This document shows positions 34,637 through 49,400 of a stretch of 64,000 bases of DNA, one piece after another. The stretch is taken from contig RQTK01000140.1 of NCBI GenBank assembly GCA_003991915.1, forward strand, positions 595,279 to 659,278. Reading direction: 5' to 3'. The position numbers and the translations under genes were made by a program. Numbering within the stretch: position 1 is the stretch's first letter; each line of letters opens with the position of its first letter. The DNA is from Elysia chlorotica. Taxonomy: Eukaryota > Mollusca > Gastropoda > Plakobranchidae. The notes below the pieces were generated by a model. That model worked only from the letters and a program-made list of their open reading frames with translations. It did no database searches and was not told the origin of the DNA.

Positions 34637-37033
34637 ATGAATGCTGCTCTTTCAGCCATCAGAAAGACTGTGGTCTATACAGTCACAGGTTTTAGCACTT
34701 GCTACTGCTGTCTGCGGTTTGTGGTTGCCCTAGGCAAGGTAAATATTTCGCAACCATTCCATTTAAATATATTTATTCATTTGAAAGTGTATGCTTAAAT
34801 CATGGACAGCAAAGGTAAAAACTGAAAGAAAAATAAGAAAGATACATGTAGACCCAAATAGTTTAATGAAAGCAAACGCTTTTGAAACATTTTTAATTTG
34901 ATTGTGGCTGAATGTTTGACTTTTAAAACTGTTCATATTGAACTGGACATAAATGTTAAGCAGTTTTACAATTCATTATTAATTAATGTAAATACTGTAA
35001 CAGAGACAATTAATGGTTTTACCATTTAAAGCACTTAATTGTAAATACATCACATGAAATCACAACCCAATATTCTTAGTGCAATATTTGTGTCTGAAAA
35101 TGTGCAAGTTAGAAATGAAATGAGACGATCAATTAACATCAAGCTTATTGCAAAAACAGTGAAACACCGATTTTTATCATAGTATATCTCTTTTCTTAAT
35201 ACCTAATCCTGATTTTGTAGTCTAGGACTATTGCTCATAAAGATGAATATATTATAAATGCAGCAATAAGTTAATAATATTTTGCATTAATAGATTATTA
35301 TAGAAATGCTTTTGTCAAGCTTAAAAATTTTTCATCAACACATTTTTTATACATACCTTTCTCTTAAAAAAATATGTTGATAATTTAAAAACAGTTAAAT
35401 CCATATTTCATAACAAATAATTTGAACGAAAAACAAACAAAAAACTTCATGTATGCATATCTTTTATTGCGGTTTTTGTTCAACTATTCTGCTTGGATGC
35501 TAAGCTATGGTTATGCTGTGATTACACATGTAATGTGGCTTGGAATGATCAGGGATTGATTAACTTTGTTCCACAGTGTGAGGATGTCTCTATGCAACCA
35601 GCAATACAGGATGGAGATCTTGTTTTGATAACGCCATTTAATGTCAACTATAACCGAATCCAAAAGTAAGACTTAGGCATTTGCATGAAATACTTTCCTT
35701 GTTTTATATATACATACTTTTTGGCTTATAAAATAAATGTTCACTAAAAGTTGGTTATGCATCGATACAAACTAAAAAGGCAAATTCTTTAAGTGAATAT
35801 TGTGTGTGTGTGTAGATTTGTAATTGTGATTGTCATAATTTCTTTTTTTGTTTCATTATTCTTAAAAATCATGAGAAAGAAGAGATGAGAAAATATTTTT
35901 CAGTGTGCAATTAGATGGTATGCTTCCTCACGCTGTATTTCTAAAAATCATTTTTATTCCTGTCTTTATTAAATGTACACTGTATTTTTTCCCCTATGCC
36001 AAAAAGTCTTTCATGTTTTTAACTTTATTCCCTATCTCACAAAGAAAATTTTGTTTGCCTATCTAAGAGTGAAGACACTTTTTGTATGACTTTCTTATTT
36101 ACTCCAGAGGGGACATAGTTTTCTGCCGCTCTCCAAAAAACCCAAGATCTGTTATATGCAAGAGACTCGTAGGTATGGAAGGAGACACTATTTTCAATGA
36201 GGAGAAAGGTTTTGAGGAATATGTAAGTAGTTGGTTATTCAAGTTTCATCTTCTACATGTAGTCTCGTGGAAATGTTCTTAAGTTCTTTTTGAACAGCTG
36301 CACTAGCTGAAATTAAAACCCTAGACTTCCTGTCTGTTAGTACAGAACACTGGCTGAGATTTCTTTGTTCTTTCTATATTTAATATAGAACCTAGTAGAA
36401 CAGAAATAACATATTTAATACCAGGTTAACCCCTTTGTGATTGTAGTGTTTTCATTGCCAAGGCTGGGCTTGACAAAAATTGAGGAGTGGTATGATTTGA
36501 ATATTTTCAATATTGCTGAATTCAATTATTAAATTGATTTGAATTCAGTGTCACTTTCACATAGTAAAAACAATGTATCCGCCCCTGCAGTTTCTTTTTT
36601 TGGCATTTAAAACCAAAAAATTTGCCACAAAATTTGCCTAAATGAGAAAATTTGGCAAATATCAGTGTGGCCACATAATAAATAAATCTTTTCTATTCAT
36701 CGGAAGTAGCTTTGTAAACCCAGGGGCCTTTTTTGTTTGTTTAAAATTCATATACGACTACTAACCAAAGTTTTTTTGTTGTTTTTTTTTTACTAAATAA
36801 ATATCAGTCTTTCTACAAAATCTGCTCTGGAAAGTGATTTTATGAACCTTGGCATTTCTGAAACCCTTCAAGTTAACCCAATTGGGGGTGATTTTACATC
36901 CTACTTCCTGAAGAGGGACAAAATCAAGTCCTATCAAACCATCGAGGATGACAAAGAAAGAGTAGGAGTTGACAAAGATAAAAGAGAGAGACAGACAGAC
37001 AGACAAGGAGGGAGAACTATATGTATATGGACA

Positions 37034-37082
<49 letters not shown>

Positions 37083-39659
37083 ACACACACACATAAACAG
37101 ACAGACAAACATAGACACACAGACGTACACACATGGAGACAGAAAAACTGCCGGGACAGATTGTATGTGTAAATGTAAGGAGGAATATTTAAATCAGCGG
37201 TTTCAAGGCTTTTAGTGTATACAAGCATGTTGTCAGGAGAAGCCAAACTTCAACATTTTTAAAATTTTTGATCAAGATGTTTGGAAACGGTTTTTTCTTT
37301 TTCTTTTCTGACATCATATTCAGAACCTGTTCCAGGGTTCAGATCACAGTCAACCCATTTTATCAAGTTTTATAATATTTTGTCAGAGGAATTTTATTTG
37401 TGTTTTTTATAGCTTCTTCTTTTTCCTCTCCTGACTTGGTACATTTCATTTTCCCCAATGGTATCTTTATACTTAAAGTATAAATACTTATTACAATTGT
37501 ATCTAGTTTTATCTAAAAGTGGATAACCTGTAAAATAATATAGATTTCTTTGCTTCTAAACTTAATCTTTTGCAAGGCAAATCTTTCATGGCCAAGTCTT
37601 TTACTGCTTACTTTAACTCTTAGTGCCAAATCTGTCAAGTTAACTCATTCAAGTGGTTAAAAAAACATTATTGAAAAAACTTTGAAATATCTTTTTCACA
37701 CTTTTGTTTAACTTAAAAAAATTGTTTGCAGATAGAAAAGGGCAGAATCTGGTTAGAGGGAGATAACAAAGAGTTCAGCGTAGACTCTCGGAGCTTCGGT
37801 CCTCTGCCCTACGGACTTATGCTGAGCAAGGTCTCTCTAAGAGTAAGTTAAGATTTCAAACTCTGCTCGGCTACTGTCAGTATTTTACAGAGTTACAGGA
37901 GTCACTACTGGGGTTATAATGGCACGTCAAGGCAAAAATACATGTTTTTACTTTCAGTTTGGTGATTTGTAGTTTGCTGTGGGTCTACAGTAGAATTTGC
38001 TTAATGTAACCCAGTTTAAGATAAACTATGTCTGTATAAAAGTTACAGTGCACACCACTCATACCATTTCCCTTATGTTATAAATTTCCATTTTTCTTTT
38101 CTTTGTTGTATGTAAATAAAGATCTGTATATTAACAATCTCCCTCACCCTCTCCTCTTATCAACATGAGTGTCATACAACTAGCCAGGTTGATCAAGCCA
38201 AAATACCAAGCAAACAGTCTTAATCATGTCGATCTTTGCCTCTCTCCCAATGGCTTACTATGGTATCTTAATTGCTACATTACTTAGTGAATAACAGTCA
38301 CTTTGGTCCTGTTTTCACTGTACAGAGGTGATGGGAGCATGAACCATAAAGTGATCAGTATTTTTTATGAATAAATATAGAGAATTGCAAAGCTGAGCTA
38401 TATGGGCTATAGCCTGGTAAAAACTTGAAAAGGCGAGGCAAGAATGATCAGTCAAAACTAGGCTGGCAGTTGCATAGAAGTACAAACAGGTATGCATACA
38501 ATGATATGGTCATGTACTGATGTAGTACAGATTTCTTGTAGATGTTATTGGTATATTCAAGGTTAAGCAGTGTATGCAAGCTTTTGATTTGGCAAACATG
38601 GTGAGATAGCACCTAACCACAAATCGTCACTGTAAGGGGTTTAGAGATGGATTTGTTCCAATTTTGCTTGCCATAGCCCTTGCTTGATTTTTAATCTTTG
38701 TTTGGGTTGATTTTTTTTCTCCAATATTGACATAAAACCCTTGGATGTTGATATGGAGTTAACTGTATTTTAAAGGCACCAACTACTATTATTTCTCTCT
38801 TCTTCTTCTTCTTCTTCTCGTTCTCCAACACTCTCTTCAAATTCTGATCCCAGCCTGCGCAATGAAGGCGACCGTTTTCTCTAGCTCAGGAAGGGGCCCG
38901 TATAGCTTCGTGTGCATATCTATTCGTAAATAAAATAATTTAATTATTTCTCTCATTTACAATGACTGTCTAATAATTATAATTGTAAACTTGAAATAAA
39001 TGAACTTGAAGCAAAAGGTTTATCTCCACTGCAATTATCCTTTAATATAATACTTATTCCAAAGTCTAATTTACCTTGATAATTCTCTCTGATGGAAAAT
39101 TTAGCTAAAGCATATTGCCTTGCTGAATAAATCAAGAGAACTTTAGTTTAAGAGTTCCATGGCTAAAAAAACACTATATCGATCTTTGAAAATTTTCTGT
39201 TGAACAACAAAATGAGTTTATCTCTTTGGTCTCTATCAGAAATAGAATATTTAGAGTTCACTATACTCCTAGTTTAAGTATTTAAACACATCATGAAATA
39301 CAATCCAAATAAATATTGAAAAAGAAGGGCGAAATAAATCACTTTTTTGCCCTTTTTTGAACTTTTCAAAAACAATGTGTAATGATTTTTGCCAGGAAAC
39401 TCTTGAATTGTTTTCTTTAATTGAATGGATCGGAAAAAATACTTATGACACAGCAATGTCTCAAAATTGTCTCATTTGGAAAATTAAAAAAAACCCATTG
39501 ATTTACGAGCTCAAGTACTGCAGACCATGTTTGGCTGAAAATATGCCACTGGTTATCAAACTTAACTTCTCTTGCTTTATTTGGTTTCAGATCTGGCCTC
39601 TCTCAAGGTTTGGCGTACCAGAACTGCCTGCAGAGAGTAAAGGGAAAATATCAACATGA
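34637..39659 (+). CDS. IMMP1L: IMMP1L, mitochondrial inner membrane protease subunit 1
   Basis: Signal-peptidase-like serine/lysine protease that trims sorting signals in the mitochondrial intermembrane space together with IMMP2L (family knowledge). Coding exons are 34637-34738, 35577-35665, 36108-36222, 37732-37842 and 39591-39659. Junctions are in frame and give 161 aa, against 166 in human. The start exon has an acceptor near 34581, so there is a spliced 5' UTR. The N-terminal hydrophobic segment is about residues 12-32. The nucleophile region reads CEDVSMQPAIQDGD with Ser39, and the general base lies in ICKRLVGMEGD with Lys82. GDIVFCRSP, WLEGDN, DSRSFGP.PYGL and IWPLSRFG follow, the standard box order of the family. 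The residues before the Ser differ from the usual Gly-Pro-Ser-Met. Convergent with ETNK, about 3.8 kb away. Confidence 0.94.
37036..37135. repeat. (GA)n-(CA)n microsatellite
   Basis: About 20 GA units run into (AC)n and then ACAGAC-type degenerate repeats, in an IMMP1L intron. Confidence 0.95.
38780..38935. other. TTC-rich stretch with possible retroelement 3' end
   Basis: (CTT)n near 38797 followed by CCTGCGCAATGAAGGCGACC and a tail of TAAATAAAATAATTT. It looks unlike the surrounding intron and could be a LINE 3' end; the family is not recognised. Confidence 0.25.
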
Positions 39660-40170
39660 TCTGTAGTTCAGCATCATTAATCACTTATTCAATAAATTAT
39701 GCTGGTATTTTTATATGAGTATATATACTATACATGTACTGATATCACCTTTACCTGAGGATGCTGTTTACACCCTATGTGCTAACCTAATAATTATTTT
39801 GTCGGAAGTCTTTCATTGATTCATTCACCGGTTTGAAAAATATTTGATTTTTTTTTACATTGAAGTAAATAAATCTATTAAAAAAATCCCAAATTGTTTA
39901 CTTTAATCTTATTCCTCTATTTAGTAAAATAGTACACACATGTATGGAAGGAATAGCATCAAAAGATCATCAAGAATAGCACAGACAAAACCTGAGTTTC
40001 CAGAAAACGAAAACAGTCTAAACAAAAAAAAGCATGGCCATATAGACAATAAGAAGAGCCCTTCAAATTCCAATGCTACATTGAACCCATCCTTATGTAT
40101 GGATGCAAAGTTTGGAAAGAAGAACACCTTTTCAAACCATCAAAAGGTTTTGATAAGGCGTGCAAGTACT

Positions 40171-41826
40171 CCCCCCCCCCCCGGCCGCTCTCTATAGGAA
40201 GACTACTCGAATCGACATTGGTGTTCATGTTTATTGACTGACCTGCATTGAATTGAAATTGAAAATACCACCCAGTCAATGATTTTGTAAATTTGTCGTT
40301 GGATTGGAGTGACTTCAGATTTTTTGGTCGTGGAAACAGTAGCTCTCTCCTAGTTCATCTCCTACCCACCCACCCCCTGCCCTCAATGTTTCTGATCCTA
40401 GTCTATCTGCTAAGCTCACAAGCTCAATAACTTTAACTTGTTTAACTTCTTTAATGGTTTTGAGTACCGGTTATGACTTTTAGTACATTGAGATTGGGAT
40501 ATCCGCTACTACGTTTTATTTTCTATCTTTTCCATAATGCTGGCATAGTTGTTCTGCTGCTTCCAGTCTTCTCTCTAGTTTTTTGGCCCAGCATTCAAAC
40601 ACATATTATATAATAACTTTGACTACACATAGGCCTTAAAGGTATTCATTTTTTTCTCTATTACATTGAGATAACAGATGGCGAAGTTGAACATCTAATA
40701 GACCATGCCAAGCCCCATTTCTGCTTTATTATAATATACAAAACAACAAATTTTGACTTAATTGAAAGAGATACTGATAGAAAAAAAATGAAAAAGAAGA
40801 GTCATTCTTGAGCATAGTTGTTGACTAAGTCACTGATTTTTATTAAAGCAATGGCAATTATGGCTTGTTCAACATGAACACAATTGTATAGCTTATATCT
40901 TGTTTACAAAAATAAATTTTGTCTGTTTTGTTATAACAATGTGAGCAGTATTAATAAAACTCAAGGACCCCCCCCCCCCCCGGCCGCTCTATTGGAAGAC
41001 TACTCGAATCGACATTGGTGTTCATGTGTTTATTGACTGATCTGCATTGAATTGAAATTGAAAATACCACCCAGTCAATGATTCTGTAAATTTGTCGTTG
41101 GATTGGAGTGACTTCAGATTTTTTGGTCGTGGAAACAGTAGCTCTCTCCTAGTTCATCTCCTACCTACCCACCACCTCCCCTCAATGTTTCTGATCCTAG
41201 TCTATCCGCTAAGCTCACAAGCTCAATAACTTTAACTTGTGTGTTTTTTTTATGGTTTTGAGTACCGGTTATGACTTTTTGTACATTGAGATTGGGATAT
41301 CCGCTACTACGTTTTATTTTCTATCTTTTCCATAACGCTGGCATAGTTGTTTTGCTGCTTCCAGTCTTCTCTCTAGTTTTTTGGCCCAGCATTCAAACAC
41401 ATATTATATAATAACTTTGACTACACATAGGTCTTAAAGGTATTCATTTTTTCTCTATTACATTGAGATAACAGATTGCGAAGTTGAACATCTAATAGAC
41501 CATACCAAGCCCCAACTCTGCTTTTTTTTTTTAATTTATACAAAAAAACGAATTTTGACTTAATTGAAAGAGAAACATAAAGAACATGACAACACTGATC
41601 CTGAATATACTGAGAAAAAAAATGATGCAGAATACATGAAAAAAAAAATGAAAAAGAAGAGTCATTCTTGAGCATAGTTGTTGACTAAGTCACTGATTTT
41701 TATTAAAGCAATGGCAATTATGGCTTGTTCAACATGAACACAATTGTATAGCTTATATCTTGTTTACAAAAATAAATTTTGTCTGTTTTGTATAACAATG
41801 TGAGCAGTATTAATAAAACTCAAGGA
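40171..41826. repeat. Direct tandem duplication, period 799 bp
   Basis: Copies at 40171-40967 and 40968-41826 both start with a C tract (12 and 14 C) followed by GGCCGCTCT. They end with GAGCAGTATTAATAAAACTC. Copy 2 carries an extra block of about 70 bases near 41572-41640. The duplication lies between the convergent ends of IMMP1L and ETNK and may be part of a 3' UTR. Confidence 0.93.
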
Positions 41827-43460
41827 GAAAAAAAAGGGAAAGGACACAATTGTAATAAAAGACTCATCATTCGTAAAAAACTACAGATTATTATAATTAT
41901 GTAGATAGGGGAGAAACGGTTGTAGGAAAAGAAGCAAGGAGGTAAAAATTAAAAAAAAAATGAATGAAATGTAGAAAAAAGTAGACATAGGGAATGAAGT
42001 CTCACACCGGATTGTGGGGCTGCCATTACCTTCAGTTGTATAGAGTTCTAGTAAGTATATAATCATGAGCCTTATTAAAAACACCAAGGCGAACAATTAA
42101 AAATGCTCGTCAGACATACAGAAAAAATAAGTTTTATAAATTTAAGAAAAACAAAAATAAAGACTCTTTGCATTCACAGCACACAAAAAAATGCTTACAT
42201 GTCCATCAAAATTCAACGTTGGATTTCAGTGGATAATACTGCGCAACTGTAAAACTGAAATCAAAGATTAGGAGACAATGTCCCTCACAATTCACACGAA
42301 AATATCTGAAGAACAAAGAAGTGAATGATACAAAAAATTACTTGTGTGATAATTGCTTTTGGGCAATTTCAATTGGCAACTGTTACCGACTGATCATTAT
42401 AGATTTTAATATTGTGCATTACAAAGGAACAAGCATAAGAAACAATATTCTTAAAAAGCAACAACTTTTTGCTAACCTCCCATTAAAATCAGATACATGT
42501 ACTTATTTTTATACTTCAGATGATCAAGTAATATAATGTGGACAACCTCAAATTCCAAAAGCATCAAACATCAGGCCCAAAGAGAAAAACTGCTTTGATT
42601 TGTGAATTCTTTCTTCATTCAGTCCAAAAAAAACAACCCAAAAAAAACAACAAATAATTGATCTATGCTGACATTTTCTTGATTTCCATCTTAAAATTTT
42701 ACTAAAGTATTGGTGGCATTTTATATGACACAGATTGGGTAAACATTTTCAATTTCCAGGCATTAGAAATTATTTTAACTGTCAGTATTACCAATAGATC
42801 TAAATAAAAACAAAAATGAAACTTTTCCCCACACTTCATAATTATTAGCAATGGTAGAGCCTATCTCAAAACAATTTTACATCTGGGAGCAAAGTTCCGA
42901 TTAATCATGTATATTGTGTTACAGAGAAAAAATCTTAAAATTATCTTAAATTAGGTTACATTAAATTGTGAACGATGTTGAAGTTGACATAAAAAGCTGT
43001 AAAAGAAGCAAATTAAAACATGAATTTTGAAATATCAGTGACACAAAAATCATTTAGACATTATTTTTGTTTGTTCTTTTTCTTTCATACCTGTTATAAA
43101 GCTAAACATAAACAAAAAATTATAATGTCATGTAGTTCTATTCACCCACAAAGGATAGCAGCAAAATCCAAGTTTAATCCCATTTCATTTATGCAACTGC
43201 AGTAAAAATGAACTTGTTTTTAAGGTCTCTGATAGAATTATGCTGGTGACGCATGCATGTTTAACCATTCTCTCTTTCTCTCTCAACTTCAAAGAATTTA
43301 ACATTAAGTGTATGTCTAATAAGCTGCTCACCAGGTTGTTTCTATCAAACTAAGTAGGCCTTTGTAGACAGTCTCTATATACATTGTATATTTCCCATCT
43401 ATTGATAAATATATTACATGTATGTATATCTTCAATTATAAACATAAGACATTAACTGGT
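41827..43460. other. AT-rich sequence downstream of ETNK
   Basis: Only short ORFs. It probably includes the ETNK 3' UTR, since the stop codon is at 43462-43464 on the minus strand and no other gene intervenes. Confidence 0.5.
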
Positions 43461-43461
43461 T

Positions 43462-46400
43462 TTAAGATGGCACATTTAGTTTGAAAAATTCCTCCTTCCT
43501 TCTGAAATACTCCTTGAGTCGTATATTTGAATACCTAAGGAAAAAAAAAAAAGAGGAAAATGATTACTCAAAATTACGTACATGTAACAATTCCATCTTT
43601 GAAAAAAAAGTTGCTAAAACATTATTACTATTAACTTTCATGAAATGTACACATAATTCAGGTGAAAACTACGGAATTAGTCTGGTTGTATACATACAAT
43701 TCTACAAAGCCACATATAATTTTCACATTAATACTGCACAGCAACATAGCTTTGAAACAATAAAAAGAACAACCCAGCAATTCAAGTCACCTATAAATAT
43801 TTGTTACTATGTACTATTGTTGTGAACTATGTCAATTTGTAATGAAATACTCATCTCATTGATACATCTTGACTTTTAACCTTGACCTATACTTTATGCG
43901 GGTCATTCCATCTTTTCATTTTAGTCCATTATAAAAACCCAAACATATATTGTAACAGTTCTTCAGCCCTATTTACATTAAAATGAAGTAATCAATTCAA
44001 ACTTGGAACGATCTATAAGAAGAAATCATGGGTTTTACAACATTCAAAACACCTATTAAAACTGTAAAAGATACTGATTTCAAAACATTTACAGGACTTT
44101 TAATGGACATCTAGAAACCAAATTTGTCTAACCATAACCACCAACTTACCCAACATAATCGAAATCAATGACGGAGTGAGCTGCCTGAATGAGTGCCCAG
44201 ACACCCCACAAGTAATGGGCAGCCTGGAAGGTCAAAGAAACACTTTGATACAGGACATAAACAAAATCAGGATTTATCTTAATTATAATAATTATGCTGA
44301 TGGTGATATATTGGGTAATAAAGTTGTTGCCCAAAAACTTCCTGCTTACCCATATATAATTAGGTATCAGTAAAAAAATATGTGACATTGCTTATTTTGA
44401 CATAAAAATGATATCACTGGTTGTGAAAAAAAATAGTTCAACTAATTTTTTTTTTTGGCACATTAATGTTTTACTTGGGCATCATGAAATCTGAAAATTC
44501 TACTTTTGAAAAATTGTATCCCTCAAAAGTATACCAGCAAACAATGATATATCAGATAAAAGATTTGTGTGTGTGTGTGTGTGTGGAGCAAGCAGGATTA
44601 ATGAGGCACAATTCGCTAACAAAAATTATGAACAAGAGCTCTCTAAGCATAGAACAACTTTCTATGCCGACTTTTTTCTTCTTCTATTTAAGTTGATTGA
44701 TTTTGGTTCTAAAAAATGATAGTTTTAATTAAAGTGCATTCGATGCTTTGCAGCACACTAAAAATATCTCAAAAAGTAAAATTTGTTCTACTTGTAACTG
44801 ATTCACCCTGGTTGCCTCACATAATTATAGTAATGATTGTTGCACTACAAACAGCAACCAGGCTGAAATTTGAAATAACACCTAAGTGTTTACAAATAAA
44901 TACGAGCTGCATGGCAGGCTTTACAAATTCAAAACACTTGTTTTATTATACTGTAACACGACTTTGTAAATGAAGGTCCAACAACTTGCGCTGAACGAAA
45001 AAAAGCTTTCGAACCAACTTGTAAAAGCAATGCTCCACTACAGAAGTTCTCTGCACTGGGGAAAGATAGGTGGAGGGAAAGGGGGCGGGGGAGGAGGAGG
45101 AGGAACTTTATCTTAAAATGGCAAGTGCTATGCAAAAATTGCCTTAAGAATTATGATTGTATGAAGGGCCCACTGTATTTTCCTGGTGGTTTGCCTGCAA
45201 ACTTACGCAAGCACACTTGTTGACCTGGATGTAAAGAGTCTCCACATCCTTGTCTGTGACTGCTGCTGCAGCTTCAGATGATCCCTTCACCCCTTGTGCT
45301 TTCGCTTTGGCCTCGAGATAAAACCTGAGCCAGGGCAGTTGCTCTTCTTTGTTGGGATATAGACTGTAGTCTATTTCGTCCATGCCTGCACAATTAAGAA
45401 ATACATGTAGGAATGAAAAATTAAAATTTGGAAGAGCTTTAATATGAGTTGAGATTGTTGCTGACGTTCAACATCAGCTCTAAACTAGTGTGGGCAATAT
45501 TGTGGACGGCTACCAAGACTAGCGCCTGGCAACTCAATGTGCTGCCATACACGAGACAGTTTGCTTTGACATACTAGTACTTCACCAAATAAATTCTGAT
45601 GTCCTGAAAACTATGTTAAAAAAGTTAAAACTATATATATTACTTATTAGGATAACATGTTCTATATAGTTTAAGACACAGTACAAACCATTCCCATAAT
45701 AAACCATATTTATGGCAGTTTCAAGTTGTGACAACCTACGAGCATTATGGGCCACAATCCTCGTTTTTATCAGTACATTATGAAATAAATTTTTAACTCA
45801 CGTAAGATACCACTTTAATTTTGTTTTAAAAACAACAACAACTATGAGCCGGCTAGTTTGAGGAACTTTTCACTTCTTCTTATGTACTCCATTGGATTAC
45901 AGAAAAAGACAATTCTGAAATGTAAATACTCACACATCTTCCTTTCAATTTTGTTCCACTTTACTCATTCCGCTATATCCTGCATCATGCCCATTGTCAT
46001 TACTTGTTTTTTTGATATTGTCCAATTCTGATTTTTGCTTCCGTTTGAATTTATTTTTGTAAGCATCTATTGCAACATGGTACTCGATAGTACGATTGTA
46101 ACACTTGAAAAGCCATAGGGGTGGTGGTTGAAAAAACAATTCAACCTCTATGCTTAATGTTGGCAGTAAAATCGCCTTAAGTACAGTGAAATCTGCTTAA
46201 AATAAATCTCTTGCGGACATCTTACAATTTTATTTTATCTTAATTTTATATTAATCAATGACTGTTGAGTTTAAAAAAGTGGAATTGGTGCCTCAAAAAT
46301 AGTTTATATCGTAAACCCATAGTTTATCTTAAACAGGATTTATAACAGGCAAATTACACTGTATGATGATACCAGTAAGAGCAAACATAAATGAGTTTGA

Positions 46401-49400
46401 CTGGCGAAAGAGGCAAAGAAATCTAGAAATCTTACCAGCATATTCTGCAAAGTGGTTCCCAATGTCAAAAGCCTCATAGTTGTAGAATGCGTATTCGTAG
46501 TCAATGAAGTGTACCACATCTGGAGATAAGGATGGTTAGAACAAAATTTGATTCCAAAGTCTTTCCTTATCAATACCATCAACAAGCCTACATACTGCCA
46601 ATGAGCTGGGAGAAAAGCTCAACTCTAATTCAGTATTTTTGAGATTAAAAAAAAAAAAAAGATTTAATCCTATGTCAGTACAAATCCACATCTACTTTTC
46701 TTAAATCGATTAAAAGGCCTGTGGTATAAACTGTACCTTCCTACAATGTACTGCACTGCAAGCACTCAATTTTTATTTAAAAACAGATTGGCACATTTTA
46801 ATTCTAAATAACTTCTTCATGGGATAGACATTGATCTTACAAACACATTGCTACGTTTATATATGTCAAAATGTTAAATCTCTGAGACAGCCATCCTACG
46901 AGCCAAGTGATGATATGAAGAGCAAGATGAATTTATACAGTCAACACCACCCGAGTTAAGGACGATCCTGAAAATATGTACTTTTCTATGCAGTCAGGTT
47001 ATGAGGTTATGTACCCTTTTATTTATTAGACTAGATCAATTTTATAAGTGTTTTAAGTGTTTTTTCATAAGTCGGGATGGGGGTTGGGTTGTTATTTTTT
47101 TTTTTTTACATGAAAGGCAAAATTCAGTTCAAAGAAAATTTAAAAAAAAGAGGCATTGACTTGAGCCATATCTACTGTGCTTAAGAAACCCCATGAAGAA
47201 GCTTTGCATTAGAATACTGTTACTATTAAAAATAACGGATGATACTTTATTCTACAATCTGATACTTTATTCTACAATCGCACAAATGATGAGTTTATTG
47301 TGTAATAAAGAATGAACTAAATCTTGCTTTACCAGCTACCAAAGCATCCGGCAAGACTGAATGCACACAGCATCTAAAACTAGAGATATTAAACTGTATG
47401 GAATGAGGCAGTTCACATACCAGTGCAATGGGACTGTACATTCAAAGAGTAAAAATAAAAAGTTATATAATTAGTAATATTAATTAGAAAAAGAAAACAA
47501 ATTTTACTGGCTTCAAAATTCTGTGGGATTTAGATCTGAAAATAATCAGAAAAGGCATCTTTGAGATACTTGATTTAAGCTGAGTTAGTTGCCTAACGTC
47601 CAGTGTCAGCACAATATAGAAAATATTATGGATGGGCGCCAAGACTAATTTCTGAAATTGGACAAACAGATTTTTGACTAATTGTGGGTGCGGAGCCGCA
47701 GACCTTCCAGGCGGGAGAACAACACTCATCTTTAAAACTTAATACCCTTGCTCAAACGACAGAAGCAATAATGTTCAAATTCAATGACGTAGAAAAACAA
47801 GCTTACCTTTCTGTCTGTTGAAGATGATATTTTTCAGCAGCAGATCATTATGAGAGAAGGCAACTTCCATATGGAGCTCGTCTAACACCTCCACAATCTC
47901 CTCCAACTCTTTGCTAAGTACAGCCTTGCTGGGGATGTCCCGCTCAAACCTGGGGAGGGGGAGGGGGAGGCAAGGCGTGGATACCATGACTCCTGTTTCA
48001 GCCGCTCATATTAAACTGACACCTACCCAACCAATAGGGAGCGGAACTGTCAGGGCTCGAACCACATATCTTTAAGGTCTGAAGCCTATGATAAGGATGT
48101 AGTGTGGTGAAAATACATTACAATATTGTTTGTTTAGTTTGTTGGTGTTATTTGACTGGTTTCTTAACGTCTAATGTCAGACACTAGGCTATCTTGTGAA
48201 CTGATGCCAAAACCAACATCTGTATAATTTTAAGTACTGTTGCACAAAGAAAGAGCGGAGATGCTAGGACTTATGTCTGGGGCCATTAAACTGATGCCAA
48301 CTAAGTAAGTCTGGTTGGAATCTGAACGAGGGGTTCATAATTGTAAGATGCAACAGATGTAAATCAATAGCCCCCTCCCCCCAAAAAAACCCAACAACAA
48401 TCAATTACAAAAGAACACAACATTCATAAAATCATAATTAGTCAATCATTGTAGGCTTATTATTTAAAAAAACAACAACAAACAAACAACAACTAAAAAA
48501 AAATAATGTATGCCCCTGTTACAAATTTGTTTTCATGTCGTACGATGTATTTACAAACACAAGATCTAAAAAGAACTCAAAAGCCACAATCATAGCCTAC
48601 CCACACTAAACTGGTTTTAGGAACAAATACCAAGTAATCAGAACTGCTGTGTACAGGTATGGAGGGAAAAATACTTGTTCATCATGTATCTTCATTTATT
48701 GAAAAAAAAAAAAAAAGAAAAAAAAAATTTAGTTTAGCTATTGCTTTGCCTGGATGTTACACAAAAGATGTATTGCTTTATGGGAAAACCTCACACAATT
48801 GAAGCAACATCTGCAGAGCATTCAGCTTTATTGATCTGCAACAACTTTATTCAATAACGGATAACAGTTTTACAGCCAGTCTTAATCTCCTAATCAGTCA
48901 GCCGTTTCAAATAAGATTAGCAAAGGGTATCTGGTATATCTAGTTTTACAAGCAGTGGGAAAAGAGGGAAGTGTGTTGCTATTAATATTATGGTGAAAAG
49001 GAGGAATAAGAAGTTTCATTGATTATTTCTTAAGGCTGATACTTGAAACACATGTGTCAATTGAAGGATCCCTAACAAAACAAAGGAAATAATTTAAAAT
49101 ATGATAATTCAAAACAGTTGAGAGAGTATTTAATTTAAAATTATTTGAGTTGAACAATGTAAAATACACTTTTTGGTTGTGTCAAAATTCTTCAAAACTA
49201 TAAAATGATATTATAACCAGAACTTCTTAACCTTTTCCCATCACACTGCACACCTGTGTACATTGGTATGCTATTGCACTAGCACATCTTTGCATCAAGC
49301 TGCACACCTTCCATCTTGACATAATGAATATCAGAGCTCTTATCTCTTATAGATTCTAAAAATTGTCCAAAATAGTGCGCACACAAGGCATTGAATCCTC

